Below are positions 48,901 to 60,264 of a stretch of DNA of 64,000 nucleotides, one piece after another. The notes beneath the pieces are model-generated. The model was given only the letters and a program-made list of their open reading frames with translations. It was not told where the DNA came from and did not search any database. Location: the NCBI GenBank assembly GCA_950106755.1, contig OX467086.1:27794001-27858000 (forward strand), written 5' to 3'. The DNA is from Climacium dendroides. Taxonomy: Eukaryota > Streptophyta > Bryopsida > Hypnales > Climaciaceae. The translations under genes were made by a program, and so were the position numbers. Position 1 is the stretch's first letter, and each line of letters opens with the position of its first letter.

Positions 48901-51065
48901 GAAATTATTATATAAAAGAAATTGAATAATAGAAATGGAGATGAACCAAAACATCACCTGATTGCCAGAGGTAGGGTCAACAACAAAATCAGCCCATGGT
49001 GATTGCTTGAGGTACATATTGCCACGAGTTGCACGAAAGAGGATGCGTTCAAAGGAAGCACATTTAGTTTTGACCACGACACCAGCAATAAAGCCTAATT
49101 GGGATTGATTGGACGAATTGGTTGAAGCTTCCTGCCTCCAAGACATTTGACTCATTCATTCCAAATAAATATAAAAATATTTTTCACATTGACAATTTCC
49201 TATGCAATAGGGAGACAACCAGCACGTCAAAGGACATTACCAAAGTAATGCAAGTAAATTTACTCCCAATACTATTTTAATAGGACTAATTCAATATATA
49301 TGCACTCACTTGCATTTGCTCTAGCAAAAGGAGGTGGCTTATTTCTTCAGAATCTACAATCATGAAGTCTGCTTGATGTCGCTGTAAATCCGCAATACTT
49401 CTAGCAGTCATGAAAAAACCACTTGCCTAAAATGTTGACACCAGTTGATTCATGTCATAATTCAAACCACTAAAAACATTAATTACTTCACAAGAACTTT
49501 TAGGTTTAGGAGTCTACCTTGTGAAGTACTAAACCCAACTCCATCAATTCATTATAACTCCTTTTAAGTTTTTCGCTATTGTTGATGGATTCGAGAAGCT
49601 CTGTTTCTAGCTCCGTCAATTTCAACTGTTCTCAAACATGTGCTTCTTCAATTATTGATACATAATGATACACATATTGTAAAAAGAACACAATTATAAT
49701 GATGATTATATGTAGTGAATTTCTGCATACTTTACCTCAAGCTCTTCCAATTCAAGGTCTCTACTTAATGTATGCTGACAAATTGGTGTTTGTTTGGCTT
49801 TGGATAATTGGTTTTGAAACCAACGCATTTTCCTTGCCATTTCCTCACATCTTTTTGCCTATAACAATATTATTTTGTAAATGCTTAGTAAAATCTTTCT
49901 GGAGTACAACATGAAATTATGAAAACAATATGAAGTTATTTGTGTTCAATTTGGTGTGACTAAATTGACGCTCTACACCTATGACCATGCCTACAATTGC
50001 TAGTTCTATCAAATTCCTAGTAGCTATCCAACACCCTAAATTTTAGTAATTATGTCGGATCATTATCATTCAACAATAAATTATATTCCTAAGAGACCAA
50101 AGAGGTAGTGCATTGATTTCTTTCCTAAAATTTCTTAGAGTTTCTTGCAAGCCGTGCTTGCTCATTGAAAAAAATCCAGAAGGTGAATGGAGTTGAAAAA
50201 TATGGTAACCTCCTATTAGCTTGATATCAAATAGAATTAAAATTGATTACTTCACACTTCAATAGAAATTTTCTCATTTAGACCCAAAAAATGTTTTTTT
50301 GGTGAGCAACTATCAATAATTTTCCTAAGACTTTTAAGATTCCAAGAAACCTAAAAAAACCAATACAGTATAAACATTTCCTTTATTGAGTAAACCCTCA
50401 CAAAAATTGATTTTCCTAGGTTCATCTCCATTGAGTGTTTTTTGAAAAGATTCAAACTTTCTTGCAATTAACCATTGAAAGATCAAGCATTTGAAGACCA
50501 TTCTTCTAGTATTGCCCAAACTGTGGACATCCACAAGCAAAAGCCAATGTTTGAGGCCATTTGCTAATCAAAGAAAGATATAGCTTCTTTATTGATTCTT
50601 TCGGTCCCAATAGACCTAGGATTTGACATTATCACCTTTGTCTTCTCCTTAATAAATAATCAATAATCTATTTGCAAAAAAATATATTTTCAACACATCT
50701 AATGCCAAAATGTGCATACCTGTGATGCATAAGCTCGTTGAAATGGACTTTTTCCTTTATTGAGCTGCAAACACAACCATTATCATATTCAAGAACAAAC
50801 TCCCCAATTGTTTATGCACACAAAATGCATCAAATTCACTTCATTTCACGTCATTATACACTATAATCACCTCAACTTGCAAATGAAATGAAATGCTCAA
50901 GAAGCGCAATTCTACATTTTTTTGAAAAAGAAAGAGTCTCACATCTTTGAATTGCACATGCCCGAGTTCGGCCAAATAGGTCATGGTATTGTGCGCAGAA
51001 TCGATAGGAATAATGAATTGCACCTTGCTCATTTCCTCCGACCGAAACAAATCCATTCGCACCAT
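42916..51065 (-). CDS. VHA-a: V-type proton ATPase subunit a (116 kDa), complete, 809 aa
   Basis: Eighteen exons on the minus strand join in frame (2430 nt, all GT-AG): 51065-50943, 50764-50720, 49858-49736, 49625-49518, 49426-49310, 49131-48958, 48632-48495, 48181-48074, 47242-47135, 46818-46670, 46569-46416, 46309-46152, 45870-45661, 45269-45086, 44800-44717, 44545-44364, 43347-43288, 43120-42916. The protein starts [12 protein letters not shown]; a nearby second Met (51056) is possible. The cytosolic half (to ~400) carries [12 protein letters not shown] and [12 protein letters not shown]. The membrane half opens with FGDWGHG (423-429) and contains [20 protein letters not shown], with the essential proton-path Arg at 717, and [15 protein letters not shown] with the second Arg at 778. 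It forms the proton half-channels of the Vo sector in endomembranes, acidifying vacuole or trans-Golgi. Length is close to the plant norm (~820). The acceptor of the 44545 exon has a weak pyrimidine tract but gives an exact family match. Confidence 0.95.
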
Positions 51066-51528
51066 TTTCTTTACTTGATTCTTCAATTACTACTTGATAG
51101 TGACGAGTGCATTGACACTAACTTTCAAAAGCAAAAAAGTCACCCTCTAACATGCCCAAGGCATAAATTGCATGCAAAGATGAGTACAAATACCCTAAAT
51201 GATGTTGGATGAAATCCTAGGGTTCATGCCTAATTGTGCAATCATATATTGATCCCATCTCATATCCATCCATGAAAATGACCATAATTAATTCTCCACA
51301 AAACATTAAGTTAGTCTCCATCAATGTATCGCTATTAGCAATGACGGAAACAAAACAAAATGAATTGCACTAAACTAGCATTTGTTGTTACACACAACAA
51401 ACTATGCCAATCCATTTGAGTTATGAAATTAACCTAGTGAGTCGACAATCTAATGAAATGTTGGGTCGACGACAATGAACAAACAACCCAATGATAAGTT
51501 ATATTCCACTTAATGTTTTAGAGGGTCT
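51066..51528. other. Upstream region of the V-ATPase subunit a gene
   Basis: Should contain the promoter and 5' leader of the minus-strand gene. No TATA box stands out. An in-frame stop shortly upstream of the chosen ATG supports that start. A gypsy-type LTR begins at about 51529, so only ~460 bp separates the gene from a retroelement. Confidence 0.45.
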
Positions 51529-51991
51529 TGTTGGGAGGCCTAAGTCCATCTCACAAAGTGGGACCAATAGGATGAAAATGCACATTCTTCTGGTTAAAAT
51601 TTAAATCTTGTTCCCTATTTTGTGCCATATTTAGGGTATATTCTTGACCTCTTTGGGGTCTTTGATTGCAAATATGTTACGAACTAGGTCGTAACAACTG
51701 GGCTTCGCTAGTTACCCAAGGGTTAGAGGTGACGGTTATGACGGTTGTCAAGAAGTAGTTTGTGTTCTCTTCCCCTATTAAAGGCCAAGTGAGAGGGCTT
51801 GTCTCCCATGTGATATTTTGTCAATACAGACATGAGAATTTACTACTACCTTGGTGTTCTTGAGCTGTTGTTGTTTCCTTGATCTTCACTGGTTGTCATG
51901 TGTCCTGGATGCTTGGGTGATTAGCGGCTAAGATCGGTTGGATGAGTAGTAGGATCGATTCATGAGTGAGGGTCCAACCTGTGACATTACA
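51529..51991 (+). repeat. Probable LTR of a Ty3/gypsy-type element
   Basis: Begins TGTTGGGAGGCCTAAG and ends TGACATTACA (TG...CA, 463 bp). It is followed at once by TGGTTGCATC, in the position of a primer-binding site. A CCTATTAAAGGCC core and a later CAATACAGACATGAGAATTT fit promoter and R/U5 parts. No second LTR was found downstream, so the element is truncated. Boundaries are from inspection only. Confidence 0.45.
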
Positions 51992-52027
51992 TGGTTGCAT
52001 CATTGAGTCATCTGATGAGGGTTCGTC

Positions 52028-52325
52028 GGGATTGTGGGGTCCTATGTTCATGAAAGGAAAATAATCACTACAAGTTGTCAGGCTATAGCCAACCAATATG
52101 GGGAGGTCCAATTGAAGGTCCTAACATAATATCACGTCCATGAAGCATTTACGATCAGGGTCCCTCCAAACCAGTAGGGATTGTGGGGTCCTATGTTCAC
52201 GAAAGGAAAATAATCACTACAAGTTGTCAGGCTATAGCCAGCCAATATGGGGAGGTCTAATTGAAGGTCCTAACATAATATCACGTCCATGAAGCGTTCA
52301 CGATTAGGGTCCCTCCAAACCGGTA
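52028..52325 (+). repeat. Tandem duplication, two units of 149 bp
   Basis: The unit GGGATTGTGGGGTCCTATG ... GGGTCCCTCCAAACC-GTA occurs at 52028-52176 and 52177-52325 with only about seven or eight differences. It lies between the LTR/PBS and the gag remnant and is a recent event compared with the decay of the element's coding region. Confidence 0.85.
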
Positions 52326-52550
52326 AATGATTGATCTGTCTTGGGTCAGGTCGAGCGTAAGAGGAGAAGTCATCGAGGCCGTCGAAGCAAGTTCAACCAA
52401 TGGCCGAAGAGAGTAACTGCACTTTTTTTATTTCCCCTCCGCAGTTCCAAGGAGTGGTTGGCGATAAATCGGGAAGGTGCAGAACCAGGGGCACTGTCGG
52501 ACGGGGTTGGACCGGAGTGGGCCATGTTTATGCAACAACAGGTATAGGCG

Positions 52551-53765
52551 GTGTTGCAAGCTTCGCTTCCCCACATCATCCAACAAGTTGCGGACGGAAC
52601 TATGGCGGTACCACGGCAGGGACCCTTGGCTCGTTCAAGCCGTGACTTTGACCAAGCAGGTAAAGGAGCAGAGATGGGAAGCCGAGAGTTGAAGGTAGCG
52701 GAGCCAGACAAATTTTCGGGTAAGAAAGGTAATGAAGTATACCGTTGCCTGGCGCAACTTCGTTTGGTGTTCCGGGGAAAACCTAGGATGTACAGTTTCG
52801 ATGCAGATAAGATAGCTTATGCGCTCTCATACATGAATGGCTCCGCACAAAATTGGGCTATGCTTCTACACTCGAGATTGTTCTCTCTCACACACTTGTT
52901 GTTTGTCAAAATCAAGAAACATGCTCGCAGAATGTAGATGCAAGTACGTATCTGTAAAGAAGAGTACTCCACCAAGTTGTACTCCCTAGTACCGTAGGAG
53001 GAGGCTGATGCAGTTTTTGGATCCAATCTCCCTCCTTCATGTACAACAAACTGATTCTTCTTCTCCTTGTCAACAACAGACATCCAACTTTCAACTTCGC
53101 TCTTGAGATCATTAAGTACAGAAAGGAAAAAAATCAGTGACCCTCGACCTGTCTTACATGTTCAAAATTTTGGAAGAATAGACATGACAAAGACTACAAT
53201 GGAATAGTGCAGTCGCTTATTTCATACCGAATCTGCAAAACGAATACGGCAATTATCAACCCTAATCGATGAAGGAATGACATGCAAAGTATTACCTCCA
53301 CGAAACCCTACTTTCAAGACAAAGAAGAATGGATTGTATTGTTCCAATTTCATAGGAGCTACCCTCAATGTGGAAAACCTAATCATCAAAGGGAATCGCA
53401 CAACGTGGACTGTAAGGACGCCAGAATCGCAAAAAATAGGCGATTCCAATGACAAGAAGCGCCACAACAAGCACAATAGGGAGAGACAAAGAAACACAAA
53501 CAACGATGGGTATTGGAAAGCATGTGCAATGACAAAAACTATAGACAATACCAAGATTCACAATGCGAGAGACATGATGCCTAAACTTCAAGTGACTTGC
53601 TGCCGAACTACTCACAAGAAGTGTGCGGGCCCTAGTACTAGTTCTAAAAGAACTGACACTCGGAACATAGATGAAAGGCAAGATGGAAAGCGCTGAACGA
53701 GACTGCAAGTACAACCGCCCAACTGTGGGATTCATTAACTTCCCCTGTTGCTGAAAGGAAGGCAA
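52551..53765 (+). pseudogene. Gypsy-type gag remnant with degenerate zinc knuckle
   Basis: A 128-codon frame (52551-52937) contains EPDKFSGKKGNEVYRCLAQL and SYMNGSAQNWA, the capsid-domain pattern of plant Ty3/gypsy gag ('P-x-x-F-x-G ... ALSYM-G-A--WA'). The frame then breaks. About 53360-53415, in another frame, reads QCGKPNHQRESHNVDCKD, a degenerate CCHC-type nucleocapsid knuckle. Protease, RT and integrase are not recognisable. The remnant is in the same orientation as the LTR at 51529-51991 and belongs to that element. It is non-functional. Confidence 0.6.
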
Positions 53766-54138
53766 CATAGGTCTAAACATTGGATACCTTGTGATGACTG
53801 AATTTTACCGAACTAATGCAATAAATGTATTTCCTTCAAAACCAAACCTTTTGGTCTTTTTGCAGAGGTATTATCTTCTAATAACCATAGTTACCAAAAA
53901 TGAGGTGGAAATGGACCCTAAAAAGAATTTCCTAAGAGACAGAATACATGAAGGCATATGAAACAATCTTGTACAATCTTGTACTATATTATATTTTTTA
54001 GTAACCATTGTAACTTTCTTTCACAAAGTTCTTCACTGTCACCTTTTGGAAATTGTTGTTCACTTGTTCTCATAAGAGATTTGCTACTGAAGGTAATTGG
54101 GCTTTGCACCATCAACATGGTATTTTGTTGTAAACCTC

Positions 54139-54979
54139 CTACAACTTCAAAGCAATAAAAAAAATTTCCTCCCAGGCGTTGCGCAATGATCCATGTTGCA
54201 TGCTCGCAATGCTTCCCACCACCTCTTTAGTGGGAATGATGTGAATTGAGTCATTGAACTCGTATGCTCCGTCGGCAAGGAGCTCCTCCACGAGCTTTTT
54301 GGTGACACCTACTATGCTCCAATCTACAACCGAGAGACCCCATACAAATGTCGACCACGTGTCGGTGTTGGACTTCATCCTCCCAACTACACTTTCTACT
54401 GCCGTCCTCGCAAGGGTGAGTGCTACCCTCTTCTTCACCTTGTTCAAGAGGTGGAACCCCTCTTTTGAAGGCTTGAAGTTGCTTGATGTGGTTGGTGCGC
54501 TCTTCATTCTTGGCTTTGAGAGACTCAATCTCACACTTCAACCCCTCTTCAATGATATTGTGGTGATGTTTCAAGTTAACAACCTCTTTGCAGACCTCTT
54601 CGTGAATGGTGTCCAACTTGGTGTGGAAGCGTTGCTCCATCTCCACCAACTATTGCATTAAAGCTTGGTTGGCCTCCACCATAGTCTGGATAGTGGCGTT
54701 TGTCGTAGCACATTGGCCTACAAGCCCCTCATTTATGTGCGCCTCCTCGAGCTCTACCACCACGAGGCCCTTACCAACAGCAACATCGAAAAAGGATCGA
54801 GTTGCTTTAGAGATCACGCACCCAGTGAGATGGACAGGCTCCACAACACTAAGGAGTTGGTCATGCCACACGCCATGAGAGTTCTGGACGCAACAACGGA
54901 GCCATTCTTGAGAAATAGGGGCACCAAAAGGCACCACCTCTAACCTCTTCAACGACGGCTCGTCATAAACAACTTGCAT
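54139..54979 (-). pseudogene. Broken coding remnant with a coiled coil, family unknown
   Basis: On the minus strand one frame starts MQVVYDEPSLKRLEVVPFG at 54979 and runs, interrupted by one TAG (54650-54652), to about 54480; there a frameshift leads into the frame ending at 54139. The middle part (MEQRFHTKLDTIHEEV ... IESLKAKNEERTNHIKQLQ) has heptad-like spacing and would form a coiled coil. The C-terminal part reads FVWGLSVVDWSIVGVTKKLV and IHIIPTKEVVG. GC content is well above the flanks. I do not recognise a family; a retrotransposon-associated ORF is likely given the gag remnant next door. About 280 codons in all, with one stop and one frameshift. Confidence 0.45.
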
Positions 54980-56054
54980 TTCATTCAGAGTTAAATTTAA
55001 TTTTTTTTATATTTTTATATTTTTTGAAGAAGGAATCATGTTTCTTCTAATTCATGAAAATTTCAATATGATTTTGTAAAAATTTTGAAATTATTTTTTA
55101 ATTTTTTTGAGGAATAAGTGAAGAAAAATTCAGATCAATTAGAAAATATGCTTAAAAAATCTGAAATTGTTTGTACAGGAGTAAGTTGTATACAAGGAGT
55201 ATAAATTAAAGCTACTAGTTTATTATAAAGTTATAAATCAACGAACCATGATTATTATAAGCCCAAAGTTCAAATTACACATATTTAATCTTAAGAATCT
55301 TAACAATTTTCTGATTGGAGTAGAAACTAAATTTTGTAAATTTTATTTAGATAAAAAATTTAATACTATTATTTTTATAACTTAAGTTCACATCAAGAAT
55401 ATAGAACAAGAAGCATAGGTGATCAATGGATTAACCCTAAAGCACTTCTATTTTTTGGACAATGAACAAGTTGAAGTTCTTGTGTCTATTTTGTTCCTTC
55501 TTGGATGAAAGTCATCCTTATTTTTTGGTGATACTTTATCAAGTTTTTGCCTTATCTAATAGTGGAATTTAGTATTAATAGAGTATATTATTTTTTTTAA
55601 ATTACAAATGTGGAAGTGTGTTAAGTGGTCAAATTGTATTGACATTAATTCAAAATTAGATTTGCAAAATGAGGTTATAGATAAAGACACAAGAACTTCA
55701 AAAAATCACAATGTCAAGAAAACCTCATTTCAAATCCACTCCAACAAGTTTTGTTCAAAAAATGATAATATTTTTCTTGTAATCAAATTTAGAAAGAATT
55801 TTGAATTTTTTCTCTTTCAAAATTTATACAAAATGATTGTTAAGAGCATTGGTGAATCTAACCATACAGATGGAATCTACAATTCAAAATCTACAACTTT
55901 TACTAATATATCAATTCCAAAATATTCTTTGAAATAACATTTTATAATGGTTTCTCCAAATCATCAATTCTAGAGAAGATTCTAGATGTTTAGGGATTAA
56001 ACATTTTATTCTTTTGAAAAACAAATAATACAATCATAAGAAAATATTCGATAC
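54980..56054. other. AT-rich intergenic sequence, nothing recognised
   Basis: No gene or defined repeat. A plus-strand frame at 55608-55937 is low-complexity (Asn, Lys, Phe, Ile) and matches no family I know. Confidence 0.4.
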
Positions 56055-56374
56055 ATGGGGGATTTCATTAAAATGGCGATATTCCATGTACCATTTTCAC
56101 AGTGTGCCATTCCCATAGTTCAGATCGGGCGGTCTGAAATCTACTAGTGTCCTAAATTTGTGAACTCTATACCATTATTAGATGTATTAAATCTAAAAAA
56201 GATGTAGAATTCAGACCAATCGGTTTAAAAATCTATATATTTTTTAGATTTCAAATATATAATAATGGTATAGATTTCAAAAATCTAGGACACTAGTAGA
56301 GTTTAGACCGCCCGGTCTGAACTCTGAGAATGCCAAAGTCACAGAATAATCGCCATTTTAATGAAATTCCCCAT
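56055..56374. mobile_element. Foldback MITE, 320 bp, with ~95-bp inverted ends
   Basis: The left arm (ATGGGGGATTTCATTAAAAT, GGCGAT, TTCAGA-CGGGCGGTCT, CTACTAGTGTCCTA) is repeated inverted at the right end, and the pairing continues inward through CTATACCATTATTAGA and its complement. Nearly the whole element can form one long hairpin. ATAC flanks both sides (56051-56054 and 56375-56378), a perfect 4-bp target duplication. There is no coding capacity. The superfamily is unclear. A transcript through it could give double-stranded RNA and small RNAs, which is inference. Confidence 0.8.
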
Positions 56375-58139
56375 ATACTATTCCCTTTAACCCCTAAATG
56401 CCCAAGGCACCAAATTTTAGTGTTGACAATATTTTGAAGTTAAATAAAATCTAACCAAATTGCCATTTCGGATAGTTTATATTTTTTTAAATTCTTTTTG
56501 AAGTCTAGTCATAGCATCAAAATTTTGATTTTGAAAATGATTGATAATGATTTTTCTATTGAAGGTTTTGTAACTTTTGTACAAGGGATTCATTGCAATT
56601 TTGACTTTTTTATAGTGTTGAGAGGTCTTGGAAATGAGCATTGAATGCCCTCTAGCAAAATTTTGGAGAAAAATTCACATTAGAATTTTATTTTTAAAAA
56701 TTATGGAAGAGATTTTGAGAAGTAATAAATTGATTGGAGTTATGCATACTATGTCTTTAACCTCATATTTTTTGGGTGATCAATTTTTTGAATTTGATGT
56801 GAGAAAAGTAGATTGAAAGATTCAAATAAATTTTATAGTTTTAACACCATGATGAATAACCATTATAATCTTTTAATCTCTAAGTGATATTTTTATGCTT
56901 TCTTTTCCTACGTGATTTTTAATATATCTAGTTACAATTCAAAAAATTAATACAACTTATCAAAATATTGACTTCTTTTTAATTCAAAGAAAATTCCTAA
57001 AAACTCAAAAAAGGTCTTCAGCATTTACAGGTTAAATGCACTCAAGCAACTCCCAAAACAAAAATGGATGAGAAACTATTATTCCCATCCTGCAAACCTT
57101 CATAAAATCATCAAAAAGGCCCAAACTATCCGAAACTTCTTTACATGGTAGTGTCCACCTAAAAAGACAAGCATACAATCACAAATTTCAACTTCAAAAT
57201 CATTTCATTCTATATGGAGTATTCATTGTTTTACTTATGAAAAACTTTATATTCATTTTAATCACATAATTCTTGTCTCTTGTAAGTCAAGTGAACATTT
57301 TTTTTGGTGAAAATTTGAAATTACAGTGGATTTTTATAGAAAAACTTAAAGAAAATTCAAATTGTGGATTGCTTAATTCTATACATATTAAAAAAATCAA
57401 TGCCATATTTAGGATTTAACTTTGATAATAAACACTAAATTGCATTGTCATATTAAAACAATACATAAAGGAGTGAAATCATCAAATAGTCAATTGAATT
57501 TTACTTATTAAAACAATGAATAGCACAAATAAAAATAAAAATTACAATTGTTTACTGAAATTTAAGTGAGTTGATAGTATTTATAGAGAACTTGATTTGA
57601 TAACCAAGCTCATCATGTATATGAAAAATCTAAATTAAAAAATCTAATATCTCTTTGCAATGTTTAAGACATAATAGTCATTTAATGTTTAATAAATTGA
57701 TAAAAATGGCAAAAAAAACTATTGAATTTTGAAAGAGACAAATTTAAAACTAGTGAAATTAAATGATATCATTAATTCAAAATCAACCAATAGAAATTAC
57801 GGTGCTAAAAGAAAGAAGGACTTTTGAAATCGAGGGGTGCACTACAAAGGAAGTTCATGGGTGAGGAGCGACCAAACCCTAACTACCCATTTCTACTTTT
57901 CCTAATTACTTTCTAATAATCTATAATTTCAACCTACAACTTTGAGCTTTGTTTAACAATGTTTATAGGTTTCTATTGCCAAAAATTGACTATTTAGGAT
58001 TGCAAAGTTGGAAAAGTTGGTGAGAAAAAAGAAGAACCAATGAAAATCTATACCTTAAGACAAGGTGTTTTGTTTTTTGTTTTTTTGTTTGTCATGTTAA
58101 AATCTCCCAGACCATGCTTCCCCTGGTCACGTACTTGGT
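56375..58139. other. AT-rich intergenic sequence, nothing recognised
   Basis: No gene, RNA or bounded repeat is visible. A frame at 56628-56816 has no family resemblance. Confidence 0.4.
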
Positions 58140-58245
58140 ACTATTGGAAAGCCCTCGGCAAAGAGGGGTGCACTAACTTGGTTTTGTGGCATTTGAACGT
58201 ATGGTGTGAAAGTTATTGAATTTCAAAGTTAGAAAATTACTTTTA
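58140..58245 (+). repeat. Copy of a three-member dispersed repeat
   Basis: GGAAAGCCCTCGGCAAAGAG, GGGTGCACTAACTTGGTTTTGT, GGCATTTGAACGTA and GTGTGAAAGTTATTGAATTT match the copy at 28050-28137 and, inverted, the one at about 32420-32510. Ends are not sharply defined. Confidence 0.6.
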
Positions 58246-59042
58246 CTTTTGTTTTTACTGCGGCAACGGCACAAGGTACATTAGATTGTTATGCATGAAG
58301 GTGTGACCCCCTTTTTTCTTGTGTGGAGTATAAAGGACAAAAACTTGAAAATGTCTTATTTGCAAAAGTAAATGCAAGGTTCACAGATCCAATCAACAAC
58401 AACAAGATGAAGCGGAGGAATAGAAGATCAAAAATTCCTCGAGAAAATTTTCAAGTTGGTTTCTTTAGTAAGGGTAGTCACACCTTCTTCACTCCTAGTT
58501 CAATTAATGGAGAACTAAGACATGCCGCTTTCCTATTGGTTGTCTGTATACTGCAAAGCTCCCATTTCCCATTAATCGAACTAGACCATTTTTCTCCTTT
58601 AGAGGTGAAGAAAATGGCTTGAAGAAATTTATTGGAGAACTTCCAACCCTAGTTGTATTTGAGTTGTGCCGCCTATACCACTTGCGTTTTGCCACCTACA
58701 TATTGTGCCGTCTATGTTTTCCAATTTTCATTATCCTTACAGCAAAGCTACGCAAGGGGTGTCACACTTTCTTCATATACAATGACTCCTCATTTGCTCC
58801 TCTTTTCCCTCACCAACTTCTCAGATATCATCCAAGTTTGCTTCTCAGAGGAGGTGTGACTAGTGCCTCTTGAAGAGAATAAATGTAAATGGCACTCTTA
58901 ATTCTCAACAAAATAGAGCTCTACAAAGTTGATGGATCAAACAGAACAGTAGCATGTTACAATTCAATAGAGAATTGCAACGGAGGTGAAGAAGGTGTGA
59001 CTACCCCTACTAAATGATTGAAAAAGGTCGTCCCATAATAAA
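58246..59042. other. Sequence with short unassigned frames
   Basis: Plus-strand frames at 58323-58622 and 58619-58873 overlap and show no recognisable domain. They may be further decayed parts of the coding remnant that follows, but nothing supports a gene call. Confidence 0.35.
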
Positions 59043-60264
59043 TTGGGATTTAGAGTGCTTGCCATGGCACGAGAGCCTTTTTTGAATTTATCCAATCCAT
59101 GGGTTGTGGTGGGCCATGACATTGAGGCTGGGCAAGCTTTGTTTGCTCTCTACAATGGCTATAGCCATCCTCGGAGCCGCGGCAACGACTACTCCCAGAT
59201 CAACAAACTCAAGACTTTGCAATACACAACCACACATGGGTTACCAGAATTTTCTATCCTCCCACTTCCTCTGCCGAAGAAACTCGAGGTGAAAGTCCCA
59301 CACTTTGCTCACAATGGCGCCAATTCCTAAGAATTCCACCCAATTGATTGCATTCCTCAAAGGCGACGAGCTTCCAAGATCTTACAACAAATTCGAAACG
59401 ATTCCTACACAGTTGAATTACCACCAATGTCCAAGGGGCCCTTGTTGGATGATGCGGAGAAGGCTCAATTGCAAGAAGTCTTCTACTAGAGCAACCATAA
59501 TGTTGATTCTGATCCTGTGGCAAAATTAGTGCATCAGCGGGTGCCCAAGAAAGGATCCATCGAAGAACAAGAGCTTCTACTTAACAAAATTGCAGAAGAA
59601 ATTGAAGACTACGAAGCATTCCTGAATGAAATGGAGGCCTATAGGAAAGGGGAGCAGTATCGTAGCCAAATTATGTTTGAGATTCAACGAGTGGGCCAAA
59701 TGAAGCTCCTCTATAAAAACATCATCAAAATAGAAAAGAAAGAAAACGAGAATTGCCAATCTATAAAAACCAAGCCTCCTTCAATCTCTTCCTATACTGC
59801 TGCTCCTTTAAAGAATTTATATGCTCGAGGTCAAGGGCACAATGCAAATACCATTTCCTTGAGATGCAATCCTTCCATTGCATCAAATGCAAGAACTCCA
59901 TGAAGCCCCCCAATTTTGGGAGAGATCATTCCATTTGACTTGGCCAAATGAAGCACCTCCTCAAACATCAGGGTACCAACAGGAAATCCTAAGAACTCCA
60001 CCGACAACAAATCCATGGCGCATTGACACACCAGATTCTTTGACACCGAATGTGATTAGAATAGTGTCTTGTTGTGCCACCATGCCCAATGATGTTATTG
60101 CAACATTGAGAGCTAAACCGCAACCTCCAAGGAATTTTCCATCCAATTCTTCCTGCAATTCAAAGAAAATCTTGAAGGCCGGGCGTCATTCAATTGGTAA
60201 ATCACCTGACTTTGTTGTTGCAAAATCTCCCTCAACTAGTAGCGGTAGCAATCCATACAGTTGA
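59043..60264 (+). pseudogene. Decayed coding remnant, ~400 codons over three frames, family unknown
   Basis: Coding-like sequence shifts frame several times: 59043 to ~59320 (PWVVVGHDIEAGQALFALYN), ~59305 to ~59490 (APIPKNSTQLIAFLKGDELP), 59517-59903 (an acidic coiled-coil-like part, EEIEDYEAFLNEMEAYRKGE), and 59878-60264 (a Pro/Ser/Asn-rich tail). The pieces appear in order and composition differs from the flanks, consistent with one former protein. No catalytic motif is visible. It could be a retrotransposon gag/ORF1 remnant or an intronless retrocopy. I cannot decide between these. Confidence 0.4.

Noticed and set aside
53222..53780. Minus-strand frames of 110 and 133 codons
   Set aside because: They lie opposite the gag/zinc-knuckle remnant and have no recognisable motif.
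54254..54878. Plus-strand frames of 90-135 codons
   Set aside because: They are the antisense shadow of the minus-strand coding remnant at 54139-54979, whose heptad pattern is more protein-like.
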